A stretch of DNA of 32,588 nt from Cellulomonas sp. (GTDB lineage: Bacteria; Actinomycetota; Actinomycetes; Actinomycetales; Cellulomonadaceae): positions 1 through 32,588 of the forward strand of contig JADGOR010000015.1 of NCBI GenBank assembly GCA_017882855.1, in the 5' to 3' direction. Under the pieces are notes generated by a model. It was not told the origin of the DNA and ran no database searches. It saw nothing but the letters and a program-made list of their open reading frames with translations. Shown here piece after piece: positions 1 to 12,391 of this stretch. A program made the translations under genes and the position numbers. Numbering within the stretch: the stretch's first letter is position 1; each line of letters opens with the position of its first letter.

Positions 1-1
1 C

Positions 2-196
2 GCGACGATCCAGGAGATCGTCCAGGAGGCGCGGGCGGCTACGGACGGGGCTGCTCACGCCGAGTCGAACGACACGGCCGCCGATGCCGCGGAAGCCACC
101 GAGAAGGCCGCCGGCACCGAGAAGACCGCCGAGACCGACGTGGTCGAGAAGGCCGCCCCGGAGGTGCCTGACCACTCGACGTCGCAGCCGCGATGA
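2..196 (+). CDS. 3' end of an unrecognised gene (Ala/Glu/Thr-rich C-terminal tail)
   Basis: An open frame enters from the left edge and ends at TGA 194-196; about 64 residues are visible. The composition is strongly biased to Ala, Glu, Thr and Asp, with several Glu-Lys-Ala-Ala-like segments, so it looks like a disordered acidic tail rather than a folded domain. The stop overlaps the ATG of the next gene (ATGA, 193-196), which suggests translational coupling. The domain-bearing part lies outside the window, so no function can be assigned. The coding call rests on the unbroken frame and the overlap with a credible downstream gene. Confidence 0.6.
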   Translation, partial: ATIQEIVQEARAATDGAAHAESNDTAADAAEATEKAAGTEKTAETDVVEKAAPEVPDHSTSQPR

Positions 197-639
197 CCGA
201 GCCCGGTCCGTCGTCGGAACACGCGGACTGGCAGGCGCGGCGACGCGATGGCGCGGACCGCAAGGCCGAGGCGCTCGAGAAGCACCGCGCCGCGGAGTCG
301 CAACGGGCCCGCGTGATGATCCGCGAGTTCGTTGAGGCTGCGCGCGCCGCGAACCTGCCGACCGAGCACCTGATGGCCCGCGGCTACGACGGGAACGGCC
401 GATACCGCACCGACGTCGTCGGCTGGTACCTGCGCCGAGACCACAGCATAGGTATCGGCGCGAATGGCGAGTTCTACGTGATGACGGTCCAGCCGAGCTG
501 GTGGGGCCGGATCGTCGGCGCCGAGGTCCCGCCCCGGGACCCGCCGCTGATCCTGGGCGCGGGCGGCCGCGACGGCGAGTCGATGCCGATGCAGGAGATC
601 CTGCGCAAGCGCCTCGAGGAGGGTGTCCACTGGTCGTAG
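193..639 (+). CDS. hypothetical protein, 148 aa
   Basis: The ATG at 193 overlaps the upstream stop by four bases and has no Shine-Dalgarno sequence of its own, so translation is probably coupled. Residues 1-60 are charged and probably helical (many Arg, Glu and Ala). The rest looks like a small folded domain with a Gly/Tyr-rich stretch (GYDGNGRY), aromatic residues around YVMTVQPSWWG, and an acidic/basic C-terminal helix. I see no signal peptide, membrane segment or known catalytic motif, and I do not recognise the family. It converges on the hydrolase ending at 680 with a 40-nt gap. Confidence 0.65.
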   Translation: MTEPGPSSEHADWQARRRDGADRKAEALEKHRAAESQRARVMIREFVEAARAANLPTEHLMARGYDGNGRYRTDVVGWYLRRDHSIGIGANGEFYVMTVQPSWWGRIVGAEVPPRDPPLILGAGGRDGESMPMQEILRKRLEEGVHWS

Positions 640-679
640 CCGACCTCGTCGGCAAGGCCGAGCGTCCGCGTCGGTGCAG

Positions 680-1513
680 CTAACGGACGAGCGCCGCGCA
701 CCGGGCCATCAGCCGGTTGAGGCCGGCCGCGACGGACGCCGGGTTCTCGATCGCGGTCAGGTGCCCCGCCTGCGGGACCACGACCAGCTCGACATCGCGC
801 AACGCCTCGGCCATCTGCCGGGCCGCCGGGAACGGCGCCGCAGTGTCCTCCTCGCCCACCATGACGAGCGCCGGGCCGGTGAATGCGCGCAGCATCTCGG
901 TCCGGTCCGGGCGGGTGGCCATCGCGAGCTCGGACCAGGCCACGCCAGTCGGCACCTGGTCGGCGATCCACTCGCCCAGGCGACCGGCCAGCTCGGGCCG
1001 GGTGACCTGGCTGGTCGCTCCTAGCAGGGTGGTTCGCATCCCGGCCACGGCATCCAGGCTGTGCTCGAGCATCACGGTCGAGACGATCTGGAGCCGGTGA
1101 CTCACGACGCTCTCGTCGTCGGCCTCGGACCGGGTGTCGAGCAACCCGACGCCCGCGACCAGACCTTGATGGCGCTCCAGCATTGCGAGGGCGACGTAGC
1201 CGCCCATCGAGAGGCCGACAACGATCGCGCGATCGATGCCGCGTGCGTGCAGCGTGGCTGCCACCGCATCGGCGGAGGTCTCGAGCGACGGCTCGTCATC
1301 GCGGCCGAGCGCAGCTCCGCACGCCTCGGCCGACGGCGACGCCCCGAGTCCCGGCAGATCCGGCGCCAGCACGGCGCCCGGGCCGGCGAGCATCGGCGCG
1401 ACGTCATCCCACATCCGGTGGTCGAGCGGGAATCCGTGCAGCAGGACGATGGGAAGCGAGGCGGGTGCACCGTCTCGATACACGTGAAGCGCGAGCACCG
1501 CGGTGTCGGTCAT
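680..1513 (-). CDS. alpha/beta-fold hydrolase, 277 aa
   Basis: A single-domain alpha/beta hydrolase, probably a cytoplasmic esterase or related enzyme; the substrate cannot be read from sequence. The oxyanion-hole segment LLHGFPLDHRMW is near residues 24-35, the nucleophile elbow GLSMGG puts the catalytic Ser at about 102, the acid is probably Asp223 (VGEEDTAAP), and the His is at about 251 (QAGHLTAIENP). All three triad positions are intact and the length is normal. The ATG at 1513 is chosen because a strong GGAGGA site lies just upstream and it overlaps the stop of the neighbouring hydrolase by 4 nt (ATGA). An in-frame extension to 1642 has no family support. It appears to be the last gene of a four-gene set. 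Confidence 0.88.
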   Translation of the reverse strand: MTDTAVLALHVYRDGAPASLPIVLLHGFPLDHRMWDDVAPMLAGPGAVLAPDLPGLGASPSAEACGAALGRDDEPSLETSADAVAATLHARGIDRAIVVGLSMGGYVALAMLERHQGLVAGVGLLDTRSEADDESVVSHRLQIVSTVMLEHSLDAVAGMRTTLLGATSQVTRPELAGRLGEWIADQVPTGVAWSELAMATRPDRTEMLRAFTGPALVMVGEEDTAAPFPAARQMAEALRDVELVVVPQAGHLTAIENPASVAAGLNRLMARCAALVR

Positions 1514-2274
1514 GAGACGTCCTCCAGGGTGGGGTCCGTACCCAGCATGCCATCCCACACGGTCGGAAGCGGAGCGGAGAGTGGCGCAACCGTCTCTACT
1601 ATCTCGTTGAGCACCCGCTGGACCGCGGCCTCTCCCACCCACAGGTGCTTCGCGCCGTCGACGCCGATGACCTGGGCCTGGCGGACAGCGGCGAACCGCT
1701 CGCGCGCCTCAGCGGGGCGAAGGTAGTCGTCCAGCTCGGGCACCAGGACCTTGAGCGGTTTGCCGAACGCATCCCAGCGGGCAAGGTCGGCGGCGGTCGC
1801 GTGTTGCAGCGGCGGAGACAGCAGGATCGCGCCCTCGATCGACGGGTCGGCGCCATGCACCAGCGCGAGCTCGGTCCCGAACGACCAGCCGACCAGCCAG
1901 CGCCGGGGCAGGTCGTGGAACTCGGCGTACTCGATCGCGGCCGCGACGTCGTACTGCTCGCCGACACCGCCCTCGAACACCCCGCCACTGGTGCCGCGGG
2001 GCGAAGCGGTGCCGCGAGTGTTGAACCGGAGCACGGCGACGTCGGCCAGTGCGGGCAGCCGCCAGGCGGCCTTGCGCAGGACATGCGAGTCCATGTACCC
2101 GCCGTGCGTCGGCAGCGGGTGCAGGGTGATCAGGGTGGCCACCGGGGGGTGCACGAGCGGACGGGCGAGCTCGCCGACGAGCGTCAGTCCGTCCGCGGTG
2201 TGCAGCTCGATCTTCTCGCGCCGCGCCGGCAGGACGGTCAGCGCCGTGATCGGAGTGCTCATCGCGAGGGGCAT
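1510..2274 (-). CDS. alpha/beta-fold hydrolase (dienelactone-hydrolase-like), 254 aa
   Basis: A second, different alpha/beta hydrolase. Visible features are the strand-turn TLITLHPLPTHGG (about 48-59), the nucleophile elbow GWSFGTE (Ser about 131), a likely acid in PELDDY (about 179-184), and a His in GAKHLW (about 210). The fold resembles small hydrolases annotated as dienelactone hydrolase or KANL2-like; the substrate is unknown. The start is uncertain: ATG at 2274 or 2262, neither with a clear Shine-Dalgarno. 2274 is preferred because it sits 11 nt after the Zn-ribbon gene. Its stop overlaps the next hydrolase start, so the two are probably co-translated. They are unlike in sequence, so this is not a recent duplication. 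Confidence 0.82.
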   Translation of the reverse strand: MPLAMSTPITALTVLPARREKIELHTADGLTLVGELARPLVHPPVATLITLHPLPTHGGYMDSHVLRKAAWRLPALADVAVLRFNTRGTASPRGTSGGVFEGGVGEQYDVAAAIEYAEFHDLPRRWLVGWSFGTELALVHGADPSIEGAILLSPPLQHATAADLARWDAFGKPLKVLVPELDDYLRPAEARERFAAVRQAQVIGVDGAKHLWVGEAAVQRVLNEIVETVAPLSAPLPTVWDGMLGTDPTLEDVS

Positions 2275-2285
2275 GGTCGGCCAGG

Positions 2286-2588
2286 TCAGCGGCGTCGGCC
2301 GCGGGCCTGCCAGCAGCCGGTGTGCCAGTGCCGCCGCTCCGAGAGTGCGGCCTCCGGACCGAACAGGCCGTCCTCCGCCCACGCGACGACGTGCGGTACC
2401 GCCGGCGGGACCTCCTGCAGGCACCCAGGGCATCGGTACGCCTTCTCAGAGCCCGACACGGTCCGTACCCGCCAGCTCCCGTCAGCGGCCGTCTCGATGT
2501 GCTCCAGCCCCGCTCGGGCGCGTTCCAGGTCGAGCGGCGGGTGCTCGTCGCCCCAGGGACGACGTCGGGAGCGGCGGGCGCTGGGCAT
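2286..2588 (-). CDS. small Zn-ribbon-like conserved actinobacterial protein, 100 aa
   Basis: A small basic protein with a CPGC pair at about residues 53-56 and a second metal-binding half RRHWHTGCW (His87/89, Cys92), consistent with one structural zinc. The region around residues 52-95 resembles a family common in actinobacteria that is often labelled 'ATP/GTP-binding protein', although I see no nucleotide-binding motif. The N terminus is Arg-rich and probably disordered. It lies 14 nt after the beta-glucosidase stop and 11 nt before the next hydrolase, so co-transcription is likely. The biochemical role is unknown. The family resemblance comes from memory of its pattern, not from a search. 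Confidence 0.75.
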   Translation of the reverse strand: MPSARRSRRRPWGDEHPPLDLERARAGLEHIETAADGSWRVRTVSGSEKAYRCPGCLQEVPPAVPHVVAWAEDGLFGPEAALSERRHWHTGCWQARGRRR

Positions 2589-2602
2589 GGGTCAAGTCTG
2601 CG

Positions 2603-4051
2603 CTACGAGAGGGTCGGAGCGATCTCGACCGGCGGGATCGTCCGGGTGCGGATGAGCTCCCGGTACCAGAACGCCGAGTCCTTCCAGTGCCGCTCGAGGG
2701 TGTCGTAGTCGATCCGGATCACGCCGAACCGGCGGTCGAACCCGTAGCCCCACTCGAAGTTGTCCATCAGCGACCACACGAAGTAGCCGCGCACATCGAC
2801 GCCGGCCTTGATCGCGTCGTGCACGGCGCTGATGTGGCTGTGCAGGTAGTCGACCCGCCCCGCGTCGTGCACTCGACCGTCCTCGGAGACGTCGTCATGG
2901 AAGGCGGCGCCGTTCTCGGTGATGATCAGCGGCAGGTCCGGGTAGGCGTCACCCAGGCCGACCAGCAGCTTGGTGAGAGCCTCAGGTGCGATGTTCCAGC
3001 CCATCGCGGTGTACGGGCCCTCCTGCTGGATGAACTCGACGTCGTCGGCGCCGATCCATGCACTCCACGCCGAGGCGCCGTGCCCGTCGGCCCGGACGAC
3101 CGGACCCCGACCGACATGCCTGCGCACGGTCCCGGTGGAGTAGTAGTTGACTCCCAGAACGTCGATCGGCACCTTGATCGTCTCGAGGTCACCGTCGCGC
3201 ACGAAGGACCAGTCGGTCACCTTGGCGGTGTCCTCGAGCAGGTCCTGCGGGTAGAAGCCGTCCAGCATCGGGTTGAGGAAGGCACGGTTGGAGAGCGCCT
3301 CGATCTGGCGGACCGCATCGAGGTCGTCCGCCGACGACGGGTCGGCCGGCCGGATCGCGTGCAGGTTCAAGGTCACCGAGAGCTGCGAGCGATCGCCTAC
3401 GATGTCGCGCACCGCGCGGCCGCCGAGGCCGTGGGCGAGGTTCAAGTGGTGCACCGCGGTCATCGCAGCTGCCGGATCGGTGCGCCCGGGGGCGTGCACG
3501 CCTGATCCGTACCCGAGGTAGGCGGAGCACCAAGGCTCGTTCAGGGTCGTCCAGACCTTGACCCGGTCACCGAGCCGGCCCGCGACGTGCGCGGCGTACT
3601 CCTCGAAGCGGTAGGCCGTGTCGCGGTTAGGCCAGCCACCGGCGTCTTCGAGCGGCTGCGGCAGGTCCCAGTGGTAGAGCGTCGCGACCGGGTCGATCCC
3701 CACCTCGAGCAGTCCGTCGACCAGCCGCGAGTAGAAGTCGATCCCGGCGGGGTTGAACGGTCCGGAGCCCAGTGGCTGGATCCGCGGCCACGCGAACGAG
3801 AACCGGTACGCGGTCAGGCCGAGCTTGGACATCAGCGCGATGTCCTCCTGCCAGCGGTGGTAGTGGTCAGCCGCGATGTCGCCGTTCTCACCGTTGAGCA
3901 CCCGCCCGGGAGTGTGGCTGTAGGTGTCCCAGATGGATGGACCGCGGCCGTCCTCGGTGACCGCGCCCTCGATCTGGTACGACGCGGTGGCCGCGCCCCA
4001 CTCGAAGTCCGGCGGGAACTCGCGCGTCTGGTCCTGGCCTGGGTTCGTCAT
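2603..4051 (-). CDS. GH1 family beta-glucosidase, 482 aa
   Basis: Hydrolyses terminal beta-linked glucose, for example from cellobiose, by the retaining GH1 mechanism. Residues 11-30 contain the N-terminal signature around [15 protein letters not shown]. The acid/base is Glu172 in TLNEPW, the nucleophile is Glu379 in ITENG, and the substrate-binding segment [15 protein letters not shown] follows. The length is typical. There is no signal peptide, so it is probably cytoplasmic and works on imported oligosaccharides. ATG 4051 is chosen over ATG 4057 because GAGG lies 6 nt before it, whereas it abuts 4057. No sugar transporter is adjacent in the window. A palindromic site lies about 120 nt upstream. 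Confidence 0.95.
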   Translation of the reverse strand: MTNPGQDQTREFPPDFEWGAATASYQIEGAVTEDGRGPSIWDTYSHTPGRVLNGENGDIAADHYHRWQEDIALMSKLGLTAYRFSFAWPRIQPLGSGPFNPAGIDFYSRLVDGLLEVGIDPVATLYHWDLPQPLEDAGGWPNRDTAYRFEEYAAHVAGRLGDRVKVWTTLNEPWCSAYLGYGSGVHAPGRTDPAAAMTAVHHLNLAHGLGGRAVRDIVGDRSQLSVTLNLHAIRPADPSSADDLDAVRQIEALSNRAFLNPMLDGFYPQDLLEDTAKVTDWSFVRDGDLETIKVPIDVLGVNYYSTGTVRRHVGRGPVVRADGHGASAWSAWIGADDVEFIQQEGPYTAMGWNIAPEALTKLLVGLGDAYPDLPLIITENGAAFHDDVSEDGRVHDAGRVDYLHSHISAVHDAIKAGVDVRGYFVWSLMDNFEWGYGFDRRFGVIRIDYDTLERHWKDSAFWYRELIRTRTIPPVEIAPTLS

Positions 4052-4168
4052 CGTCATCCTCGAGCTCGGTCGAAACGGTCGCGGTCCGGCATGATGCCGA
4101 TCGAGGCCGATGGGTGGGGCCGGACGCCCGCGGCGCGCCGTATTCTGGTGTCACGCGTGGACCGAAGG

Positions 4169-4184
4169 ATCGAATCGATACGAT
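4169..4184. promoter_or_regulatory. possible operator upstream of the beta-glucosidase gene
   Basis: A 16-bp near-palindrome, ATCGAATCGATACGAT, matches its reverse complement at 14 of 16 positions. It sits in the 172-nt gap between nucS and the beta-glucosidase gene. Sugar-hydrolase genes in actinobacteria are often controlled by LacI-type repressors that bind palindromes. No LacI gene is visible here, so this is a weak inference. The rest of the gap shows nothing clear. Confidence 0.3.
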
Positions 4185-4223
4185 ACCGCACCCCGGCGGC
4201 ATCGTCACGGCGGGTCCGCGGGT

Positions 4224-4919
4224 TCAGAAGAGCCTCGATCCGGAGTTGTCGACGCCGCGCATCGCTTCGTAGTCGAGGAGCACGCACCGGATCCCGCGGT
4301 CCTCGGCGAGCACTCTCGCTTGCGGCTTGATCTCCTGCGCGGCGAACACGCCACGCACGGGTGCGAGCAACGGGTCGCGGTTGAGCAGGTCCAGGTACCG
4401 GGTCAGCTGTTCGACGCCGTCGATGTCGCCGCGACGTTTGATCTCGACCGCAACGCTGCACCCCGCGGCGTCCCGGGCCAGGAGGTCGACCGGCCCGATC
4501 GCAGTCGGGAACTCACGGCGGACGAGGCTGTGCCCCGCTCCCAGCAACGTGATCTGCTCAGCCAGCAGGGCCTGCAGGTGCGCCTCGACGCCGTCCTTGA
4601 CGAGGCCCGGATCGACGCCGAGCTCATGGGCCGAGTCGTGCAGCACCTCGTGGATCTCGACGACGAGCCGGTCGTCGCTCTTCGCGTGCTGCACCACCCA
4701 GCGCTCACTCACCCCACGGGCCACGTCGTCGTCGTCGGGCGCGACCACCGAGAGCGTGCACGGCGGACTCATCCAGTTCAAGGGCTTGTACGAACCCCCG
4801 TCGGCGTGGACGAGCACGCTCCCGTCCGACTTGATCAGGAGGAGGCGCGTCGCGAGCGGCAGGTGCGCCGTCAGTCGACCGGTGTAGTCGGCGGAACAGG
4901 TCGCGATGACGAGGCGCAC
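4224..4919 (-). CDS. nucS: mismatch-specific endonuclease NucS (EndoMS), 231 aa
   Basis: NucS/EndoMS cleaves both strands at mismatches and carries out non-canonical mismatch repair in actinobacteria that lack MutS/MutL. The PD-(D/E)XK nuclease site is visible as Asp145 in GPVDLLARD and Glu159-x-Lys161 in VEIKRRG. The N-terminal DNA-binding segment has the family hallmark [10 protein letters not shown] (about 44-53). The last residues end in RLF, the C-terminal sliding-clamp-binding tail known for this family. GTG 4919 is chosen because the protein then starts MRLVIATCS, as homologues do. The frame stays open to 5534, but that upstream part overlaps DUF2550 in another frame. It follows DUF2550 and the atp operon, the usual actinobacterial position. 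Confidence 0.95.
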   Translation of the reverse strand: MRLVIATCSADYTGRLTAHLPLATRLLLIKSDGSVLVHADGGSYKPLNWMSPPCTLSVVAPDDDDVARGVSERWVVQHAKSDDRLVVEIHEVLHDSAHELGVDPGLVKDGVEAHLQALLAEQITLLGAGHSLVRREFPTAIGPVDLLARDAAGCSVAVEIKRRGDIDGVEQLTRYLDLLNRDPLLAPVRGVFAAQEIKPQARVLAEDRGIRCVLLDYEAMRGVDNSGSRLF

Positions 4920-5052
4920 GAGTGGTGAGCCTACGTGCTCACGGCCGGGACGGGCGACCTCGGCCCGCGCACCGGGCGCACGTCTCTCGCGGCGCGGCGG
5001 TAGGTGGCGGCGGGGACTCGCCGTGCGCGCGGGCGGGCTCGCTCCCGTGGGG

Positions 5053-5481
5053 CTAGACCGGATAGCGGGGTCGGCGGGAGGGACCGGCCTCGGTCCAGGA
5101 GGTGAGTCCCGCGGCTGCCGCTCGCGAGACCGTGAGGTCGAACTCGTGCCCTCGGTAGCGGCACCGCAACCGCACCAGGGGAACGACGGTGCCCGGAATC
5201 GGCCCGAGCTTCTTGCGTCGCAGGATCTCGAGCTCCGACCTGTTCCAGGTGTGCACCGGCCGCGGCGAGAGCGAGAAGCCGCGGTACCAGGTAAGCCGCC
5301 CGACGCCATAATGTGCCACTCCCATGGTGCGGGCGGTACGCGCCTCGCCGCCGCGCTGCACGCGACACGCGAACGAGCCCACCCGGTGCCCGAGCCCACG
5401 CCGCCGACTGGCATACACGACAAGCAGCGACACACCGGCGAGCAGCAGAAACCCACAGACGACGAGGATCTCGTGGCGCAC
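5053..5481 (-). CDS. DUF2550 family membrane-anchored protein, 142 aa
   Basis: This protein has one N-terminal transmembrane helix (about residues 5-24, [18 protein letters not shown]) followed by an Arg-rich cytoplasmic domain with [11 protein letters not shown] and a Leu/Arg-rich segment. Both the pattern and the position between atpC and nucS fit DUF2550, a family of unknown function that recurs beside the ATP synthase operon in actinobacteria. The start codon is GTG at 5481, only 12 nt after the atpC stop, so it is probably transcribed with the atp genes. A 133-nt gap with no gene separates it from nucS. Confidence 0.85.
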   Translation of the reverse strand: MRHEILVVCGFLLLAGVSLLVVYASRRRGLGHRVGSFACRVQRGGEARTARTMGVAHYGVGRLTWYRGFSLSPRPVHTWNRSELEILRRKKLGPIPGTVVPLVRLRCRYRGHEFDLTVSRAAAAGLTSWTEAGPSRRPRYPV

Positions 5482-5493
5482 TCGCCCGCCCCG

Positions 5494-5793
5494 CTACTGG
5501 CTGCCGGAACGAGGCGAACCAGCGCCTCGCGCATTGGCGATGGGTGACTCGTCGGCCACGATCGTGACCCGGTCGGAATCCACCGAGATGAACCCTCCGA
5601 GCACGTCGAATCGCACGGCGCGTCCTCCGACCGGCACGATGGTGACCCTGCCTTCCCGCAGGATAGCCATCAGCGGCGAGTGCCCGGGCAGGATTCCGAT
5701 GCCGCCGTCCGCGGCCGGCGCGGACACGGACACGGCGGAGCCGGTCCAGATCGTCCGATCCGCACCCACCAGGTCAACCACGAGCTCTGCCAC
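5494..5793 (-). CDS. atpC: F1Fo ATP synthase epsilon subunit, 99 aa
   Basis: The central-stalk epsilon subunit couples gamma rotation to F1. The N-terminal beta-sandwich is complete: [21 protein letters not shown], the signature [13 protein letters not shown] (about 31-43), and [19 protein letters not shown]. After about residue 85 only a short Gly/Ser tail remains, so the C-terminal two-helix inhibitory domain found in E. coli (about 139 aa) is missing. Short epsilon subunits are common in this bacterial group, so this is unlikely to be a truncation artefact. The start is GTG at 5793, three bases after the atpD stop. It is the last atp gene. Confidence 0.96.
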   Translation of the reverse strand: MAELVVDLVGADRTIWTGSAVSVSAPAADGGIGILPGHSPLMAILREGRVTIVPVGGRAVRFDVLGGFISVDSDRVTIVADESPIANARGAGSPRSGSQ

Positions 5794-5796
5794 GGG

Positions 5797-8218
<2,422 letters not shown>

Positions 8219-8220
8219 GC

Positions 8221-9858
8221 CTATCCCCGCTTCTTCTTCTTCTTGACGATCCGCTCCTGTTCGACCTCGACCGGAGCGGCGGCCTCCTTCTCATCGTGCG
8301 TGCTCGACTGTGCTGCGGCGCCGAGGAACGTCTTCCGGAAGGCGTCGATACCTTCCTCGAGCTCCCGCTCCGTCTCGTCCGTGAGGAGCCCGGTGCTCGC
8401 CATCACGCTCAGCACCTTGGTGTGACGACGCAGGTACTCGAGCATCTCGGTCTCGAACCGGCGCACGTCGCGGATCTCGACGTCGTCGAGCTTTCCCTTG
8501 GTGCCCGCCCAGATCGACGCCACCTGGTCCTCGATCGGGAACGGCGTGTACTGCGCCTGCTTGAGCAGCTCCATCAGCCGAGCACCACGGGTCAGCTGCT
8601 GCCGCGAGGCCGCGTCGAGGTCGGACGCGAACATCGCGAACGCCTCGAGGGAGCGGTACTGCGCGAGGTCGATCTTCAGCGTCCCGGAGACCTTCTTCAT
8701 CGCCTTGACCTGAGCGGCACCGCCTACGCGGGAGACCGAGATGCCGACGTCGATCGCGGGCCGCTGGCCCGCGTTGAACAGGTCCGACTGGAGGAAGATC
8801 TGGCCGTCCGTGATCGAGATGACGTTCGTCGGGATGTACGCCGCGACGTCGTTCGCCTTCGTCTCGATGATCGGCAGACCTGTCATCGAGCCGGCGCCGA
8901 GCTCATCGTTCAGCTTCGCACAGCGCTCGAGAAGGCGGGAGTGCAGGTAGAACACATCGCCCGGGTATGCCTCGCGCCCCGGCGGACGGCGCAACAGCAG
9001 GGAGACCGCGCGGTACGCCTCGGCCTGCTTGGACAGGTCGTCGAACACGATGAGCACGTGCTTGCCGTGGTACATCCAGTGCTGACCGATGGCCGAGCCG
9101 GTGTAGGGGGCGAGGTACTTGAAGCCCGCCGGGTCGGACGCCGGTGATGCGACGATCGTCGTGTAGGCGAGCGCGCCGGCCTCCTCGAGCGCACCGCGCA
9201 CGGCCGCGATCGTGGAACCCTTCTGGCCGATCGCGACGTAGATGCAGCGGACCTGCTTGTCGGGGTCCCCGGTCGCCCAGTTCTCCTTCTGGTTGATGAT
9301 CGTGTCGATCGCGATCGCCGTCTTGCCGGTCTGCCGGTCGCCGATGATCAGCTGACGCTGGCCGCGACCGATCGGTGTCATCGCGTCGACGGACTTCAGA
9401 CCCGTCTGCAGAGGCTCGTGCACGCTCTTGCGCGCCATCACACCGGGGGCCTGGAGCTCGAGGGCGCGACGCCCCTCGGTGACGATCTCGCCGAGCCCGT
9501 CGATCGGCGTGCCGAGCGGGTCGACAACACGGCCGAGGTACCCGTCACCGACCGCGACCGACAGCACTTCGCCGGTCCGGCGCACCTCCTGGCCTTCCTC
9601 GATGCCGGAGAACTCGCCGAGCACCACGACGCCTATCTCACGCACGTCGAGGTTCAGCGCGACACCTAACGTGCCGTCCTCGAAGAGCAAGAGCTCGTTC
9701 GCCATCGCGCCCGGGAGGCCCTCGACCTGCGCGATGCCGTCGCCCGCGAGACTCACCCGCCCGATCTCTTCGCGCGCTGCGACCTTCGGTGCGTAGGACT
9801 TCACGAAGCTGTCCAGCGCAGCCCGGATCTCCTCCGGCTTGATCGTCAGCTCAGCCAT
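8221..9858 (-). CDS. atpA: F1Fo ATP synthase alpha subunit, 545 aa
   Basis: The non-catalytic nucleotide-binding subunit of F1. The Walker A motif is [15 protein letters not shown], followed by [16 protein letters not shown] and the conserved [16 protein letters not shown] segment. The start [15 protein letters not shown] at ATG 9858 has AGGAGAG a few bases upstream; an extension to 9927 is rejected because it runs through the intergenic leader. The C terminus carries a charged extension rich in Glu then Lys (about the last 30 residues, ending in KKKKKRG), as in other actinobacterial alpha subunits. It sits between atpH and atpG. Confidence 0.98.
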   Translation of the reverse strand: MAELTIKPEEIRAALDSFVKSYAPKVAAREEIGRVSLAGDGIAQVEGLPGAMANELLLFEDGTLGVALNLDVREIGVVVLGEFSGIEEGQEVRRTGEVLSVAVGDGYLGRVVDPLGTPIDGLGEIVTEGRRALELQAPGVMARKSVHEPLQTGLKSVDAMTPIGRGQRQLIIGDRQTGKTAIAIDTIINQKENWATGDPDKQVRCIYVAIGQKGSTIAAVRGALEEAGALAYTTIVASPASDPAGFKYLAPYTGSAIGQHWMYHGKHVLIVFDDLSKQAEAYRAVSLLLRRPPGREAYPGDVFYLHSRLLERCAKLNDELGAGSMTGLPIIETKANDVAAYIPTNVISITDGQIFLQSDLFNAGQRPAIDVGISVSRVGGAAQVKAMKKVSGTLKIDLAQYRSLEAFAMFASDLDAASRQQLTRGARLMELLKQAQYTPFPIEDQVASIWAGTKGKLDDVEIRDVRRFETEMLEYLRRHTKVLSVMASTGLLTDETERELEEGIDAFRKTFLGAAAQSSTHDEKEAAAPVEVEQERIVKKKKKRG

Positions 9859-9923
9859 CTGTTCTCTCCTGTCGGGGCCGCTTGGGTGCGGTCGTGCGTC
9901 GTGATCTCTGGTCCGGGCGGGGT

Positions 9924-10738
9924 TCAACCGGCCAGACGTCGTCGTGCGTCGTCGAGGCGACCCAGGACCGTGGCATCCACGACCTCCGAGCCGACCTGAA
10001 TCCTGAGGCCGCCGAGCAAGGCGGGGTCGACCGCGATGTTCAGCTGGAGCGGCCGGTCGTACATCTGCTCGAGCAGCGTCGAGAGCCGCTTCTGCTGCGC
10101 GGCGGACAGCACCGTCGCGGACGTCACCGAGGCCACCAGTCTCGCCCGGCGGGCCGCTGCGCGCGCACCGATCTCGACCAGCGCCGCGTTCACGCTCCGG
10201 TCGCGCGGTCGCGCGGCGATCCGCTCGACGAGCTGAAGCGTACGGTCCGTGACCTTGCCCGCGAGCAAGGTCCCGACCAGGGTCGAGCGCGCCTCAGCAG
10301 TCGCGTTCGCGTCCTCCAGCGCCTGCCGGAGACGACGCTGCCGGACCAGGATCCGATCCAGCCGGAAGAGCTCGTCCTCGACCTTCTCGAGCACTCCCTC
10401 GTACTGTGCGCCGGCGAGGACGGCATCGAGGGCCATGTCCTCGACCGCGTCACCGAGGTCTCGCTCCCTGGTCCACCGCGACCGCACGAGGTCGGACACC
10501 ACGTCGGTCACCCGCTTGTCGACCTTACCGGTGAGGAGCCGACTGGCCAGGGCGCTCTTCGCGTCCGGAGCGGCAGCCGGGTCCGTCAGGGCACGGCGCA
10601 ACGAGCCCGAGGAGTCGAGCAGGTCGACCACCCCGTACAGGCCTTCGCCGAGCGCCGACGCCTGCGCGCCGGCAGCGGTGAGGACCGGCACGAACCGGTC
10701 GATCACCGCGTCCCGGGAGACCTGACTCGTTCCGCGCA

Positions 10739-10739
<1 letters not shown>
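9924..10739 (-). CDS. atpH: F1Fo ATP synthase delta subunit, 271 aa
   Basis: The peripheral-stalk subunit that ties the b subunit to the top of F1. The protein is all-helical in its first two thirds and has the conserved C-terminal module ending in [32 protein letters not shown]. At 271 aa it is about 90 residues longer than E. coli delta, which is normal for actinobacteria. Its ATG (10739-10737) shares one base with the atpF stop (TGATG). A 65-nt gap to atpA carries the atpA ribosome-binding site. Confidence 0.95.
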
Positions 10740-11589
<850 letters not shown>

Positions 11590-11635
11590 TCATGGGGGTT
11601 TGGGTTCGTTTCGGTGCGGATGGTTCGACCGAGGC

Positions 11636-12391
11636 TCAGTGCTCCTCTTCGATCGCCATGCCGAGGTACACGGCCGAGAGGAGCGTGAAGACATATGCCT
11701 GGAGCCCGGCGACGAGTACCTCGAACAGCGTGAATGCGATGCCCGCGGCGAAGGACAGCGCGGCGACGCCCTTGAGTGCCCCGGCCGCCTGGAAGACGAA
11801 GAACTGCGTCGCGGAGAAGCAGAGCACCAAGATGAGGTGCCCCGCGATCATGTTCGCGGTGAGCCGGAGCGCGAGCGTGGCCGGACGTAGGACGAAGACC
11901 TGCAGCGCCTCGATCGGGCTGATCAACAGGTAGAGGATCTTCGGCACCCCGGCCGGGAAGAGGCTGTTCTTGAGGTACCGGCCGATGCCAAACTTCTTCA
12001 CGCCTACGCCCAGGTACAGCAAGTACACCCAGGCCGCCAGCATCACCGGCAACCCGACCAGCGAGGTGGCCGAGATGTTCAGCAGCGGCACGACGCCGGT
12101 CATGTTGAAGACCAGGATCGCAAAGAAGATGGTGGTCAGGAACGGCACGAAGCGGCGCGCGTTCTTGCCCAGGATCTCCTCGGCGATGTTGATCCGAACG
12201 AAGTCCAGGCCGAACTCCGCAAGGCTCTGGGCCCGGCCGGGTACCAGCCGCGCCGAGCGTGCGGCCAGAAGGAACAGGGCGCAGAGCACGACTGCGGCGA
12301 CGACCCGCACCAGCATGATCCGGTTGAACTCGAAGATCGTCCCCTGGAACAGGAGCGCCGGCGGGAAGAAGTCCGAGATCGACGGTGGCAC
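11636..12391 (-). CDS. atpB: F1Fo ATP synthase a subunit, at least 251 aa
   Basis: The proton-channel subunit beside the c-ring, with five or six transmembrane helices. The essential Arg is in ALRLTANMIAGHLIL (about residue 177), and the C-terminal helices contain EVLVAGLQAYVFTLLSAVYLG. GTG 12391 is the most upstream standard start codon in frame. The frame stays open to a TAG at 12461-12463, and the bases between encode VATNALLAASGEGGGF, which reads like the normal actinobacterial AtpB N terminus. A CTG at 12448 sits 6 nt after GGGAG and may be the true start, giving about 270 aa. The body of the protein is certain; the start is not. Confidence 0.94.
   Translation of the reverse strand: MPPSISDFFPPALLFQGTIFEFNRIMLVRVVAAVVLCALFLLAARSARLVPGRAQSLAEFGLDFVRINIAEEILGKNARRFVPFLTTIFFAILVFNMTGVVPLLNISATSLVGLPVMLAAWVYLLYLGVGVKKFGIGRYLKNSLFPAGVPKILYLLISPIEALQVFVLRPATLALRLTANMIAGHLILVLCFSATQFFVFQAAGALKGVAALSFAAGIAFTLFEVLVAGLQAYVFTLLSAVYLGMAIEEEH

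Noticed and set aside
1751-3505. A 584-aa plus-strand frame
   Set aside because: Antisense to the beta-glucosidase, Zn-ribbon and hydrolase genes, which have intact catalytic motifs; shadow of high GC.
4920-5534. NucS fused to an upstream N-terminal extension
   Set aside because: The extension overlaps DUF2550 in another frame and is Ser/Arg/Pro-rich; homologues of NucS start at the MRLVIA position (GTG 4919).
5494-5793. A damaged atpC lacking its C-terminal domain
   Set aside because: Short epsilon subunits without the C-terminal helices are common in actinobacteria, and the frame ends cleanly before DUF2550.
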